Assembly (NCBI GenBank): GCA_009760855.2
Contig: WPIO01000269.1
Coordinates: forward strand, 1 to 64,000
Direction of reading: 5' to 3'
DNA: 64,000 nucleotides
Origin: Cristatella mucedo
Lineage: Eukaryota; Bryozoa; Phylactolaemata; Cristatellidae
Shown: positions 12,131 through 21,111 of the stretch, piece after piece
Layout: each line of letters opens with the position of its first letter
How positions within the stretch are numbered: position 1 is the first letter of the stretch
Position numbers and translations under genes: made by a program
The notes under the pieces: generated by a model
What the model was told of the DNA's origin: nothing
Database searches by the model: none
What the model saw: only the letters and a program-made list of their open reading frames with translations

Positions 12131-12320
12131 CTCGGATTTTCTTTAACCATAAGTGCATGCTGTCCCTGTGCTTGCCACCCGTAACCAAATTAATATTGTT
12201 ATTTACCAAGCATGATCCCAGTCGCGATTCGATCACGTTTCCTTTTAAAGCAACTGTACAGTGCCTAGAAAGAAATTGAGTTCTTTGAGGGTGCTTAATG
12301 AATTGCATTTTTATTATTAA
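12130..12320 (+). mobile_element. L2-type tail ending the array
   Basis: Conserved CATGATCCCAGTCGC, then AGTGCCTAGAAAGAAATTGA, GTTCTTTGAGGGTGC and a (TTA)n end. It lies directly after the fourth tRNA-like unit. Confidence 0.75.
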
Positions 12321-12329
12321 TATCAACTA

Positions 12330-12600
12330 CTAAGTTGGTTTTTCCACCGACCACTTTAAGTAAGTTTGCTGCATTCAATGTGCGAATGCCATCGATACAA
12401 AATGCAAGCGAGCTGAGATCATTCGATGAGCTGCAGAGTTGGGAATCATCAAAGCGGTTAGTCCATGCATTTGTGACATCGCGGCTGGCATTCTATTACT
12501 TACTGCGTGCTAGCCAACCGGCAGGTGCATTAGTTGTTTACAGCTGGGGTCCATCTAATCAGTTTGGCTTGTCGGATCACACCACTTACCGAAAAAAATA
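12330..12600. mobile_element. Two short opposed L2 remnants
   Basis: Bases 12330-12450 read as a minus-strand piece following the RT active site. Bases 12455-12600 read on the plus strand as the region with VHAFVTSRLAFYYLLR, a decayed form of the usual SRLDYCNSLL motif. Confidence 0.6.
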
Positions 12601-12602
12601 AT

Positions 12603-13249
12603 GATAACAATAATGCACTTGATAAAGCGCCCTCAGAGAGCTTAATCTCTTATTGGGCGCTTTACATTTGTTGCAAAGTGAAATGCAATTGAATGGTAAG
12701 TAAAATCATGCATGAAAAACAAACAAAAGTGAATAATATGTTTAGGGGTGACCTGCACAGGGTCAGCATGTAAATGTGGTTAGTAGCAGCATGCACAGTG
12801 TCAGCACGCATAAGCACATCAAGGACGAATCACAGGGACCCACTAAATGCTGTCCTAAATAGGTGTGTTTTTAAGTTCCTTTTAAATGTGGTTAGGTCAG
12901 GGGATGTTCTGACGCAGGTCGGGAGGGAGTTCCAGGCTTTGGGAGCATACGAACTAAATGCACGGTCTCCAAAGGATTTAAGGTTTGCACGGGGTATTTG
13001 TAGATTGTTGGATTCCAAAAAGCGGGTGGTACGATGCTTGACCTGATGGTGTAGTATATCTGAGAAATAGGCTGGAGCCATAGAATGAAGGGACCTAAAA
13101 GTGAGCGAGAAAACCTTGAAGTCTATCCGTTGCTTGCCAAGTAGCCAGTGCAGGTCGGCAAGAAGTGGAGTAATGTGGCAGCTGCGACGCTGACGACAGA
13201 CAAGCCTAGCTGCAAAGTGTTGCACCAGCTGCAATCGCCTGATCGCATA
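12603..13249 (-). mobile_element. L2 family I fragment, fairly intact C-terminus
   Basis: The minus-strand frame 12830-13312 (160 codons) holds the C-terminal L2 region in order: AYAIRRLQLVQHFAARLVCR, ITPLLADLHWLLGKQRIDFK, SMAPAYFSDILHHQ, KAWNSLPTCVRTSPDLTTFK. The 3' tail with (ATT)n and hairpin lies at 12603-12700. The 5' end is cut at about 13249, where an inverted L2 piece starts. Confidence 0.88.
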
Positions 13250-13640
13250 TGCTGACGACCTGCACTGGTTACCAGTCAAGCCACGGATCGACTTTAAAGT
13301 TGTGTCGCTCACTTTTAGGTCACTTCATTCATTGGGTCCAGCCTAGTTCTCATATCGAATCCTCCACCAGGATCAGCTACGTACCAATCACTTTCCGGAA
13401 TTCAACACCTAGCCAATACCTCATACAAACTTCAAATCCTTAGGCGACCGTGCATTTATTTCCCATGCTCCCAAAGCCTGGAATTCCCTCCCGACTTGCA
13501 TCCCAAAATCCTCTGACTTGACCACATTCAAAGAGAACTTCAAAACTCACCTATTTAGTTCAGCACTAAGTGGGTCCTTGTGATTCGTCCTTCGTGTACT
13601 TATGCGTGCTGACACTATGCGTACTGTTACTAACCACATT
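13250..13640 (+). mobile_element. L2 fragment, head-to-head with the previous one
   Basis: The plus strand begins with the DLHWLPVK-encoding stretch at about 13253 and continues with shifted frames through the SLPTCI-like region to the 3' tail. The tail continues into the duplicated segment starting near 13640. The pair 12603-13249 / 13250-13810 is inverted around 13249. Confidence 0.75.
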
Positions 13641-14690
13641 AGCAGGATAAATAAGTGCATGTCACCCATAACCAAGTTATTCATGTTGTTTATCAAGTAG
13701 GATTTTTCTAAAAATTCAATTGCGTTTCCATTTGCAGCAAATGTAAAGCACATACAAAGACACTGATCTCTCTGATAGCGCTTTCTCGCATGCATTACGT
13801 CTATTAATTATAATATTTTTTTCCAAAGGACCGAGTGGCAGCGGCGTATGCTGAGGCTGCGGTAGCGGTGAACCGTACAGTTTCGTCCCGCGGAGGTTAG
13901 GTCCAGCTCGACGCAGGTAGCCACGTGTATGTACCCGTCAAAGCTGAAACGCACTGCAGGGTGCCGGGCGTTCTCGCCACTGAGTGCTAAGCGTCAGAGG
14001 TCTATTAAGTATAACTCGATTTCAAGAGATCTAGTTGTGCCCTAACGCCGAGCTGGTTTGGTCGAGCGGTTAAGGTGCTTGCCCCGACCAAGGTCTGGCT
14101 GAGGTCGTGGGCTACAGCCCGGACGCATAGGTGAAGCGCCTGAATAGAGATTAAGTTCTCATCGGGCGCAATACAAGTGAATTATATTTTTTTAACGTGC
14201 AGCTCTAATAAAATAGCAGAAGCCGAGAAAGGGTGAATTTAAGCAGCACAGGCGCAGCCCGCTCTAAGCAGTGAACACTAAACTTTAAACACTACAAAAT
14301 ATAAACCATATACACGAAGCACGAAAGGATAAACCCTAAAACACTCAAACATATACCGGGGTAAACGTCCTACACCAGGGGGAACTTCCGAGGGAAATGT
14401 CCAGGGGGAACGTCCAGGATAAAAAATTCCGTATCCCTAGTTCTATATACTTCATAAATAATGCAAACTGTACGTTCTGCCGAATTAAAACCTACTTCGG
14501 GCCATTTTAACTTTTCTTGAGAGGCCAGACACACGTTGAGATTGTTATGAAACACCATGGTATAAAGTCCAAGAAAGTGACGCTTGTGCGGTGGTGTATT
14601 GTATCAAAGTCAAAAGCTTGACAAAGTCACAAGACTAAGTGTTTCATGCCCACTCAAAAGCTAAGCGATTTGGTAGCTTACCGACTTCGT
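13640..14690. repeat. Segmental duplication 2, copy 1
   Basis: Matches 38825-39890 in direct orientation: L2 tail, a block with CAGCTCGACGCAGGTAGCC and ACGTACCCGTCAAAGC-like text, a SINE-2, and an AACCCTAAA-rich stretch up to about 14690. Divergence is clearly higher than in the 1/57695 pair. Confidence 0.85.
14052..14192 (+). mobile_element. SINE-2 copy with tRNA-like head
   Basis: Head GCTGGTTTGGTCGAGCGGTT (A-box-like, similar to leucine/serine tRNA heads), then GGTCGTGGGCTACAGCCC at the B-box position, then tail GAAGCGCCTGAATAGAGATT and AAGTTCTCATCGGGCGCAAT ending AT-rich. The tail folds as the L2 family I hairpin does. The same insertion lies at 39240-39375, so it predates that duplication. 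Confidence 0.75.
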
Positions 14691-15060
14691 TTAATGCAAG
14701 AGATGGATCATTTGTTCACCGGGACATGACACATATGTTCACCGGGAGCGGAGACAGGCGTCAGTTTGACAGCGAGATCCGCTCAGGTTAGAATGGAGCA
14801 TGGTCAGACTAAGAACGATCAGGATGTGGACCGACTTCAATTCTCCATTAGATAAAGAGCTGTCAGGATATAGAACAAATACTGTACTCCATTAGACAAA
14901 GAGTGAAAGGAGGGTAAGCTGTCGCAGGAGCCAGCTAATAAAAATACAGGCGGAAGGGAATAGGCCGAGGACGGACACAGAGAGCTAGGGTCCAAAAAAA
15001 GCAGCTATGCTCAACGTCAAGAGGGCAGAGATACAGAGACTGAGACAGCGATAGAGACAG

Positions 15061-15670
15061 AGACAGACACAGACGGACAGAGACAGACAGAGACAGACAG
15101 AGACAGACAGAGACAGACGGAGACAGATGGAGACAGACGGAGACAGACGGAGACAGACGGAGACAGACGGAGACAGACGGAGACAGAAGGAGACGGAAGG
15201 ACACGGAAGGAGACGGACGGAGACGGGCGGAGACGGGCGGAGGCGGGCGGAGGCGGTCGGAGGCGGGCGGAGACGGGCGGAGGCGGTCGGAGGCGGGCGG
15301 AGACGGGCGGAGGCGGCCGGAGGCGGGCGGAGGCGGCCGGAGGCGGCCGGAGGCGGGCGGAGGCGGGCGGAGGCGGGCGGAGGCGGGCGGAGGCGGGCGG
15401 AGGCGGGCGGAGGCGGGCGGAGGCGGGCGGAGGCGGGCGGAGGCGGGCGGAGGCGGGCGGAGGCGGGGGGAGGCGGGCGGAGGCGGGCGGAGGCGGGCGG
15501 AGGCGGGCGGAGGCGGGCGGAGGCGGCCGGAGGCGGCCGGAGGCGGGCGGAGGCGGACGGAGACGAACGGAGACGGACGGAGACGGACGGAGACGGACGG
15601 AGACGGACGGAGACGGACGGAGGCGGACAGAGACGGACAGAGACGGACAGAGACGAACAGTGACGAACAG
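15061..15670. repeat. Ten-base minisatellite (about 60 copies)
   Basis: Unit AGGCGGGCGG in the core (about 15240-15560), with AGACAGACAG / AGACAGACGG on the left edge and AGACGGACGG / AGACGGACAG on the right. The array stays in phase throughout, one unit every 10 bases. The strand shown is purine- and G-rich. It keeps several frames open in both directions, but those frames are a by-product of the repeat. The matching place in the 3' LTR holds a (GA)n tract instead. Confidence 0.97.
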
Positions 15671-15803
15671 TGACAGACAGAGAGCAAAGCAAGGATGAAT
15701 GACAGAGCTCAGGGTGGCAAACTAGGTAGTCGATGCGAGACTACGCTTCGAGAGCACGAGAATTGAACCTACGACGACGTACAGCTAAGTAAAATTTAGA
15801 CTG

Positions 15804-16256
15804 TGTCGTTTTTCCACACAGCAGAGAGCCAGTCGATGCCCATTATGGACAGTTTATTACCAACGCACGGAGCCGAAGAGCTCACGGCTCCCTTCGGCCC
15901 CTACACTCCCTCGACTACTCTTCCACTCCTCCAGTCCCCTGGTTGACCCCAATGATTCATAGAGGACCACAACTGTGCAGTGGTGACCCTGATGGTGAAT
16001 CCACGATCTGACCACCAGCTGGTTACCGGCCTGTGTCCATGCCACATCACAGGCGGACTACAGCAGTGCACTGGCCGACCCTGATGGTGAATTCACCATC
16101 TGGTTACCAGCTGGTTGCAGGCCTGTGTCCATGCCACATCACAGGCGGACCACAGAAGTGAACCACGCCCCTCGGTAGTGCTTCTTACAGCTCACCAGTG
16201 GCTTATCAGAGGAGCCTGCATACAATACATACATACATTCGCACATACGAACTACA
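15804..16256 (-). mobile_element. Solo LTR of family C, inverted, with 5-bp target duplication
   Basis: The reverse complement starts TGTAGTTCGTATG and ends CGACA, and matches the solo LTR at 26150-26483 along its length. It is flanked by identical GACTG at 15799-15803 and 16257-16261, the 5-bp duplication expected of Ty3/gypsy integrase. It is longer than the other copy (453 against 334 bp) because a segment of roughly 100 bp with GTGATGTGGCA...ACAGGCC is repeated in it. It sits inside the 5' LTR of element A. Confidence 0.9.
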
Positions 16257-16682
16257 GACTGCACGGTTGTGTTCTGTCGGCTACTCAGCTGCTCAAATAT
16301 TGAGGTGCTGTAGCAGTCCGCCTTCGGGGTCGGGACCATTGCTAGCGGTGCAGGCGCGTGGTAGCCTATTGTAGTCGGGCTTCGGGTGTTCTCGCGCAGT
16401 TAACGCTGTCGGTTAGTGGCGAGCCGCGAAAGTGAGTATGGTAGTGCATCGTACTCTGGCTTCAGGAGTTCGGGCAGTTCACTCCGTCGGTGCAGTTCCT
16501 GCCGCGTAAAGCGCTTTCACCGCCGGCTAAACACTACTAACAGGGCGACAATAAACTGTTGCTTTCGGCACATAGTTGTGGCCGCTTGTTTTTTAACCGT
16601 GCTGCAGCTCTGCACTATACCGTCCACCGGTAAATACTCGGGGGACTACCATCTGGGCGGTTACATTTGATGACCCTTCTTT

Positions 16683-18010
16683 TTGGCCAGTAACGTTCGT
16701 AACCTTCCAGATTGGACCAGGGAATGGCGTCGCTTGACCGCTCGGACCTCAAGCCCAGCGTTTGACATCCTGCAGTTGAGCCTGAATGACCGTGCTATTT
16801 TCGCTTCGCTTAGCCACGATGTAACGGAGCGTTTACGAGCGCTAAGGAAGAGAATGCCAAGCTGCGCACTGCGGCTGCATGACGGGTCGGCCGCTCCAGC
16901 GCCGGCACACCAGCCGGGTCGGTAGCCTTACCGCCGACCTGCACCTTGTCAGCTGTGCCATGCGGCCTTCGCACGGTTCTTCATTCGCTGCCGCAGTACG
17001 CGGTCGGGCCGACGCCGCGCCCGGAGGGCTCCGCCCCGTCCACCGCTTCCTCCAATCCCCCTCCACCACCAAAGGTTACGCCCCGTACGCTGCGGCCTAT
17101 ATATAGCAACGCCCTCAGTGGCATTTGACGGGAGCACGGAGGCGCTATTGCTGAAATTTGAGCCGTCCCCGGGGACCTCCTGACCGCGGTGGATCGGCGA
17201 TTATGAGGTGTTTACCAGGTCCTGCGGATGCTCTCCGGACCTTCCGCTACTGCGCTTGGGCTCATACTTTCGCGGCTGAGCGCTTAATGTAGATCGCTCG
17301 GTCTATGAACGGCTCTGAGATGAGCCAGGCCAACGACCTACATTTGAGGTAATGAAAGTAGAACTGGTGCGGACGTTCACTTCTGGCGTGTGTCGCGATG
17401 CTGCTCGAGGGCCCTGCACGATTGTCGCCAGGGTGCGGCACAAAGTGTTTACAACCGTCGCTTACCCTACTCCTCCGCAGGCGGACCGTGACGCTATGGT
17501 CTTCTCCATGTTCGTTGAGGGCCTTCATCCCGAGATTAGCGGCGCCGTCTTTGCCAAAGAATGGGCCTGCCTAACGAGGCCCTAGGTTTTGCTGAAAGAT
17601 ATGAAGCCGAATCTCGCTTCTTATGTCGCACGGCTGCTTCCGTCGCCAACGCCGGCGATCAAGGCCGCCATTACCACTCGGAAGTGATAGGGCCCCTATT
17701 TCGCCAGATGCAGAGAGTAAGGAGGATGCAATAGCCGGGCAAATGACCCAGCTGTGTGACCTGATTGCCAAGGGAAAGAGGGAAAACTTCGACTTCAATC
17801 GTTGGCAATCGTACAATCCCCGGCCGGCGCAGCTTAAGGCCTTTAATTCTTTATCCGGCTTCACTGCCAAGGAAGGCCGCCCCCTCTGCAAGATTTGTTC
17901 CAAACCAGGCCACACTGCTGGTAACTGCCCACAGGCCGACCTGAATATCGTGCGTAGGCCATTCACACACAACAGTCGACGGTCCGAAGACCAAGTGCAG
18001 GCGGCATGTG
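16683..18010 (+). pseudogene. gag: gag of Ty3/gypsy element A, decayed
   Basis: Broken capsid/nucleocapsid region. Pieces: an N-terminal part with NLPDWTREWRRL (from 16683), a capsid piece with FVEGLHPEISGAV (about 17500-17550), and a nucleocapsid zinc knuckle CX2CX4HX4C, visible as CKICSKPGHTAGNC at about 17887-17930. The frames change between these pieces and stops separate them, so no intact Gag can be made. Order and motifs fit Ty3/gypsy, where the knuckle packages the RNA. Protease follows about 430 bp downstream. Confidence 0.75.
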
Positions 18011-18362
18011 TCACAGAGATGGCGGGGCGGATGCAGAATGTGGCAGGCCGGTTCATTACGAGTCGGCTGATCGAAGCCTTATCGAGCCAGTACGCTACGA
18101 TCCAGGAGGCTCCCCTCCACAGGTTTCGGCCTGGCCACCTCATGGTTCGGATTCTTTCGGTTCTCTCGGTGCGAGTGGGAACGCGAACCACGCTTCGTCT
18201 GGATACGTTCGACGTCGACCGGCGTCCACACCTACCTCAAGGCCAGTTAGGCATCGGAGAGCGGTTTCGGTCGTGTTGGCTGCGGTCGGTGGGACGCTCG
18301 GTCGGCACCGTCACAACAGGAGTAACTAGCACGGGTCCACCGTCCCACACAACATCACGCTT

Positions 18363-18640
18363 GTGAAGGTGAATGGTGTGCTGGTCACTGGACTTTGGAA
18401 CTCGGGTGCGAATATTTCTTTTATATCGGCCTACCTCGCCCAACATCTGGGTTTCTCTTATGGATGGTGTTTCTTTGGGCCGCCAGTATGGAGGGTTCTT
18501 TCCTGCCTACAATCTGGGGGGGGGGGAGGTGACAGCGAGCGTCCAAGTGGGAAGCATCACCTGTGAGCACCAGTTTTATGTCACCATACAGTCTCTGCCA
18601 CCGCTGCTGCTGGTTACCGACTTTCTTGCTACCCAACCGC
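18363..18640 (+). pseudogene. pol: Aspartic protease domain of element A, active site altered
   Basis: The plus-strand frame from 18363 reads GLWNSGANISFISAYLAQHL. This is the retropepsin active-site region, where LLDSGA or LVDTGA is expected. The catalytic aspartate is replaced by asparagine (WNSGA), so the enzyme would be inactive. The frame continues with the flap-like part in a shifted frame (18373-18729). The domain lies between the gag zinc knuckle and the RT, as in Ty3/gypsy pol. Confidence 0.65.
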
Positions 18641-18977
18641 CCATCGCGACGACTGTAAGCACGGAGCCGTGCCGGTGGGTGACCACCGGCTACCGCTGGT
18701 GCGTTACTCTGAGGCTGTACGCCAGGTGAGTCTAGCGACAGACATCACGGTTGCCCAACTGTGCCAACGCTTACTGCAGGGCGCAATGGAGGGACCTCAT
18801 ACACTAGGTCTTGTACTTTTCGAGGCAAATGCTGACCGACTTAATTGTAACGGGCTCACAGCTGCTCGGGCCGTGGTGGGTCAGGTGGGCGGACTTCTGC
18901 TCGGTTAAATCTTGAATACGTCAACATGTTCGGTTTTATAAAAGAAAAGGGGGACCTAACTCGGCTTTGCTGAACCA

Positions 18978-19590
18978 ATGTTCCCTGCCGCCGACGCTCA
19001 TGAGAGACGACTCCCCGCCAACAGAGCGGGCTTCGTCCGTACGGATAGTGTGCAATTCGACCTGTCGCATTCGGACCTCTCTGAGACCCAAATAAGAGCC
19101 CTCACACAATTGTTGTCGACCTTTTTAAATGTATTCGCGGCCAACAATCTTACCAGGGCCAAATTTAATCTGTCACCAACAGGATCGACACTCGTAACGC
19201 AGCACCTATTCACTATAGGCCGTATCCGGTCCCCTAGGCGCTGCGACATGAAATTGCCCATCAGATCGAGGTAACCTTGGAAGAAGGAATCATTACGCCC
19301 AGTGTTGTTGCCTGGACTTCCTCGGTCATCCTGGTGAAGAAGAATGATATTACTTACCGGTTCTATGTAGACTAAAGGAAGTTTAACTCGGTCATTGTTA
19401 AAGACTGCTGTCCGCTACTTCGAACCGATGGGATCAGCCAGTTGTTAGGTTGGGCACGTTTCTTTAGTACGCTAGATTTAGCATCGGGATATTGGCAGGT
19501 TGCCGTTCACCCTGACGATAGACAGACGACTGCATTCACCACTTATCAAGGGAAATTCTAATGTTTGAAAATTAGTTTCGGGCAATGTAA
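18978..19590 (+). pseudogene. pol: Reverse transcriptase of element A, 5' part
   Basis: From 18978 the linker before RT is readable (DLSETQIRALTQLLSTFLNV). Then, with one frameshift near 19265, comes EEGIITPSVVAWTSSVILVK, the fingers motif YRFYVD-stop-RKFNSV with an in-frame TAG at about 19372, and TLDLASGYWQV at about 19470-19505 (motif A with its first catalytic aspartate). The TLDLxSGYxQ signature is typical of Ty3/gypsy RTs. The domain is cut at 19590 by element B and resumes at 24029. Confidence 0.88.
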
Positions 19591-19849
19591 TGTGCGGTTT
19601 TTGTTTATGTATACCGCAGTCTGTGACAGCACCTAAATGTTGTTAACTGCCAGTACTAGGCGGGGTGGCCCTCCTGGCCATCGGCTAGCCAATCAGAGCG
19701 CAGCGTTCCGGTACCGCAGACGAGAGAAGCAGGCGAACGTCTGCGGCGGGCAGTAGCGCTTCCACTGGCTGAGTGTGCGGAGGAAATAAACTGGTGGTGT
19801 TCCTCGTCGGCTAGCGTGCTGTGTCGCTCGCGACGACAATTTAGACTAC
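19591..19849 (+). mobile_element. 5' LTR of nested element B
   Basis: Direct repeat of 23771-24028 with a few substitutions. Starts TGTG.GGTTTTTGTTTATG, contains AATAAA at 19785-19790, ends near TTTAGACTAC. 259 bp against 258 bp for the partner. Confidence 0.92.
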
Positions 19850-19917
19850 GAGCTACTTCGGTGGTAATTGGCCTGAGCATAGACTGCGAGTGGTAGGGTG
19901 GCGGTGGCCTGCAGCAA

Positions 19918-20108
19918 TGTTGCTTGACCATTTTCAAGTCGGTGATGACTTCACAACTTGGCTGCTTGACTCGGAGCGGCGGCTCGAGCTGTACGGTGTC
20001 AATCCGACAATCTGGCACAAATATCTGCCTCTCTTCCTGGAAGGAAGCGCCTTCTATGTGTATTCTTACATGCCGAAGGCATTCAAGGATGACTACCGTC
20101 TGCTTTGA
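19918..20108 (+). CDS. gag: gag-like capsid fragment of element B
   Basis: The frame from the ATG at 19918 gives 63 residues with WLLDSERRLELYGV and LPLFLEGSAFYVYSYMP. This resembles the N-terminal capsid pattern of Ty3/gypsy Gag (an acidic WL helix, then a LPLFLEGEA-like motif). It stops at a TGA at about 20106, and related text continues downstream in the same frame with further stops. It lies about 70 bp after the 5' LTR, the normal place for gag. It is probably a truncated pseudogene; a capsid-domain profile search would decide. Confidence 0.5.
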
Positions 20109-20518
20109 GAGGCTCTGGTAACAGTGCTGGCTAGCCCTGTAGGTAAAGCGCGACTGCTGAGCGCTGACTTAGCAAATGCTTGTCGGAGAGAGGGCGGCGA
20201 CAAAAGGGACCAAAAGCAATATCAGCAATCGCCGACGGTGTGCCGGGTGACGACGGTTGACCAGGATGCCAGCTTGTGGAACGCGGTGACAGAAATCTAG
20301 GCTGTGAACGGCTTGCCAGACACACGTGGCGTGCAACGAGGCAACGGCCTGCGAGGTAGCGGAAGCCGTGGAGGTGACGCTGGCATGCGACGAAACGGTG
20401 GGTTATGACTCGGAGCAAGTCGGAGATGCGGAGCAGGTCGAAGGCTCAGCGGCGACGCAAGTGGGCTGTGACGCAGCACAGGTAGGAGACGAGGCGCAGA
20501 TCGGATATGCGGTGCAGG

Positions 20519-20910
20519 TCGGAAACGCGGCGGCTGCGCCCGGAGACGCGGCGGCGGCGCCTGGAGACGCGGCGGCGGCGCCCGGAGACGCGGCGGCGGC
20601 GCCCGGAGACGCGGCGGCGGCGCCCGGAGACGCGGCGGCGGCGCCCGGAGACGCGGCGGCGGCGCTCGGAGACGCGGCGGCGGCGCCCGGAGACGCGGCG
20701 GCGGCGCCCGGAGACGCGGCGGCGGCGCCCGGAGACGCGGCGGCGGCGCCCGGAGGCGCGGCGGCGGCGCCCGGAGACGCGGCGGCGGCGCCCGGAGACG
20801 CGGCGGCGGCGCCCGGAGACGCGGCGGCGGCGCCCGGAGACGCGGCGGCGGCGCCCGGAGACGCGGCGGCGGCGCCCGGAGACGCGGCGGCGGTGCCCGG
20901 AGACGCGGTG
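20519..20910. repeat. 21-bp minisatellite (about 18 copies)
   Basis: Unit GACGCGGCGGCGGCGCCCGGA, nearly perfect, with single-base variants. Because 21 is a multiple of three, every frame stays open: one plus frame encodes AAAAPGD repeats (20326-21093), another ETRRRRP repeats, and the minus strand has similar runs. No evidence that any of these is a real protein. Very GC- and CpG-rich. Confidence 0.97.
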
Positions 20911-21111
20911 GTGGCTTGCGAAGTAGTGGTTGTGTGGGATGCACAATTGAGCTTCGAGGCTGTGTCTCCCGACGAGGCACCAGTGGTGGAGAAATATGTG
21001 GCCCCACGACGCATGAACGCACCTTTCAAACGTAGCCGGCTCCTTTCCACAGGCCGTACGTTCGCCTGCCTCCTCCGAGCTGCCATTACCTAGCCTCATA
21101 ATTAAGGGGAC

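Larger units (their letters stand above)
14713..16665 (+). mobile_element. 5' LTR of Ty3/gypsy element A (expanded)
   Basis: Matches the 3' LTR (27097-27846) in two blocks: 14745-15020 with 27120-27400, and 16505-16665 with 27675-27846. The 5' boundary near a TGTTCACC is tentative; the 3' boundary is GGTTACA. It carries AATAAA at 16550-16555, at the same place as in the 3' LTR. It is about 1.95 kb against 0.75 kb because it contains a decamer array, a solo LTR of another family and about 240 bp (16262-16500) not found in the 3' LTR. No convincing target-site duplication was found for the whole element. Confidence 0.7.

Noticed and set aside
14935-15692. Long open frames of 178-250 codons on both strands with RRRAEAGGG / RLRPPPPAS repeats
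   Set aside because: They come from the ten-base array, which keeps three frames open on both strands (three units = 30 bases). No start context, no non-repeat domain.
20297-21099. Open frames of 139-255 codons in five frames, including a poly-AAAAPGD protein
   Set aside because: By-product of a 21-bp repeat; no known domain on either side.
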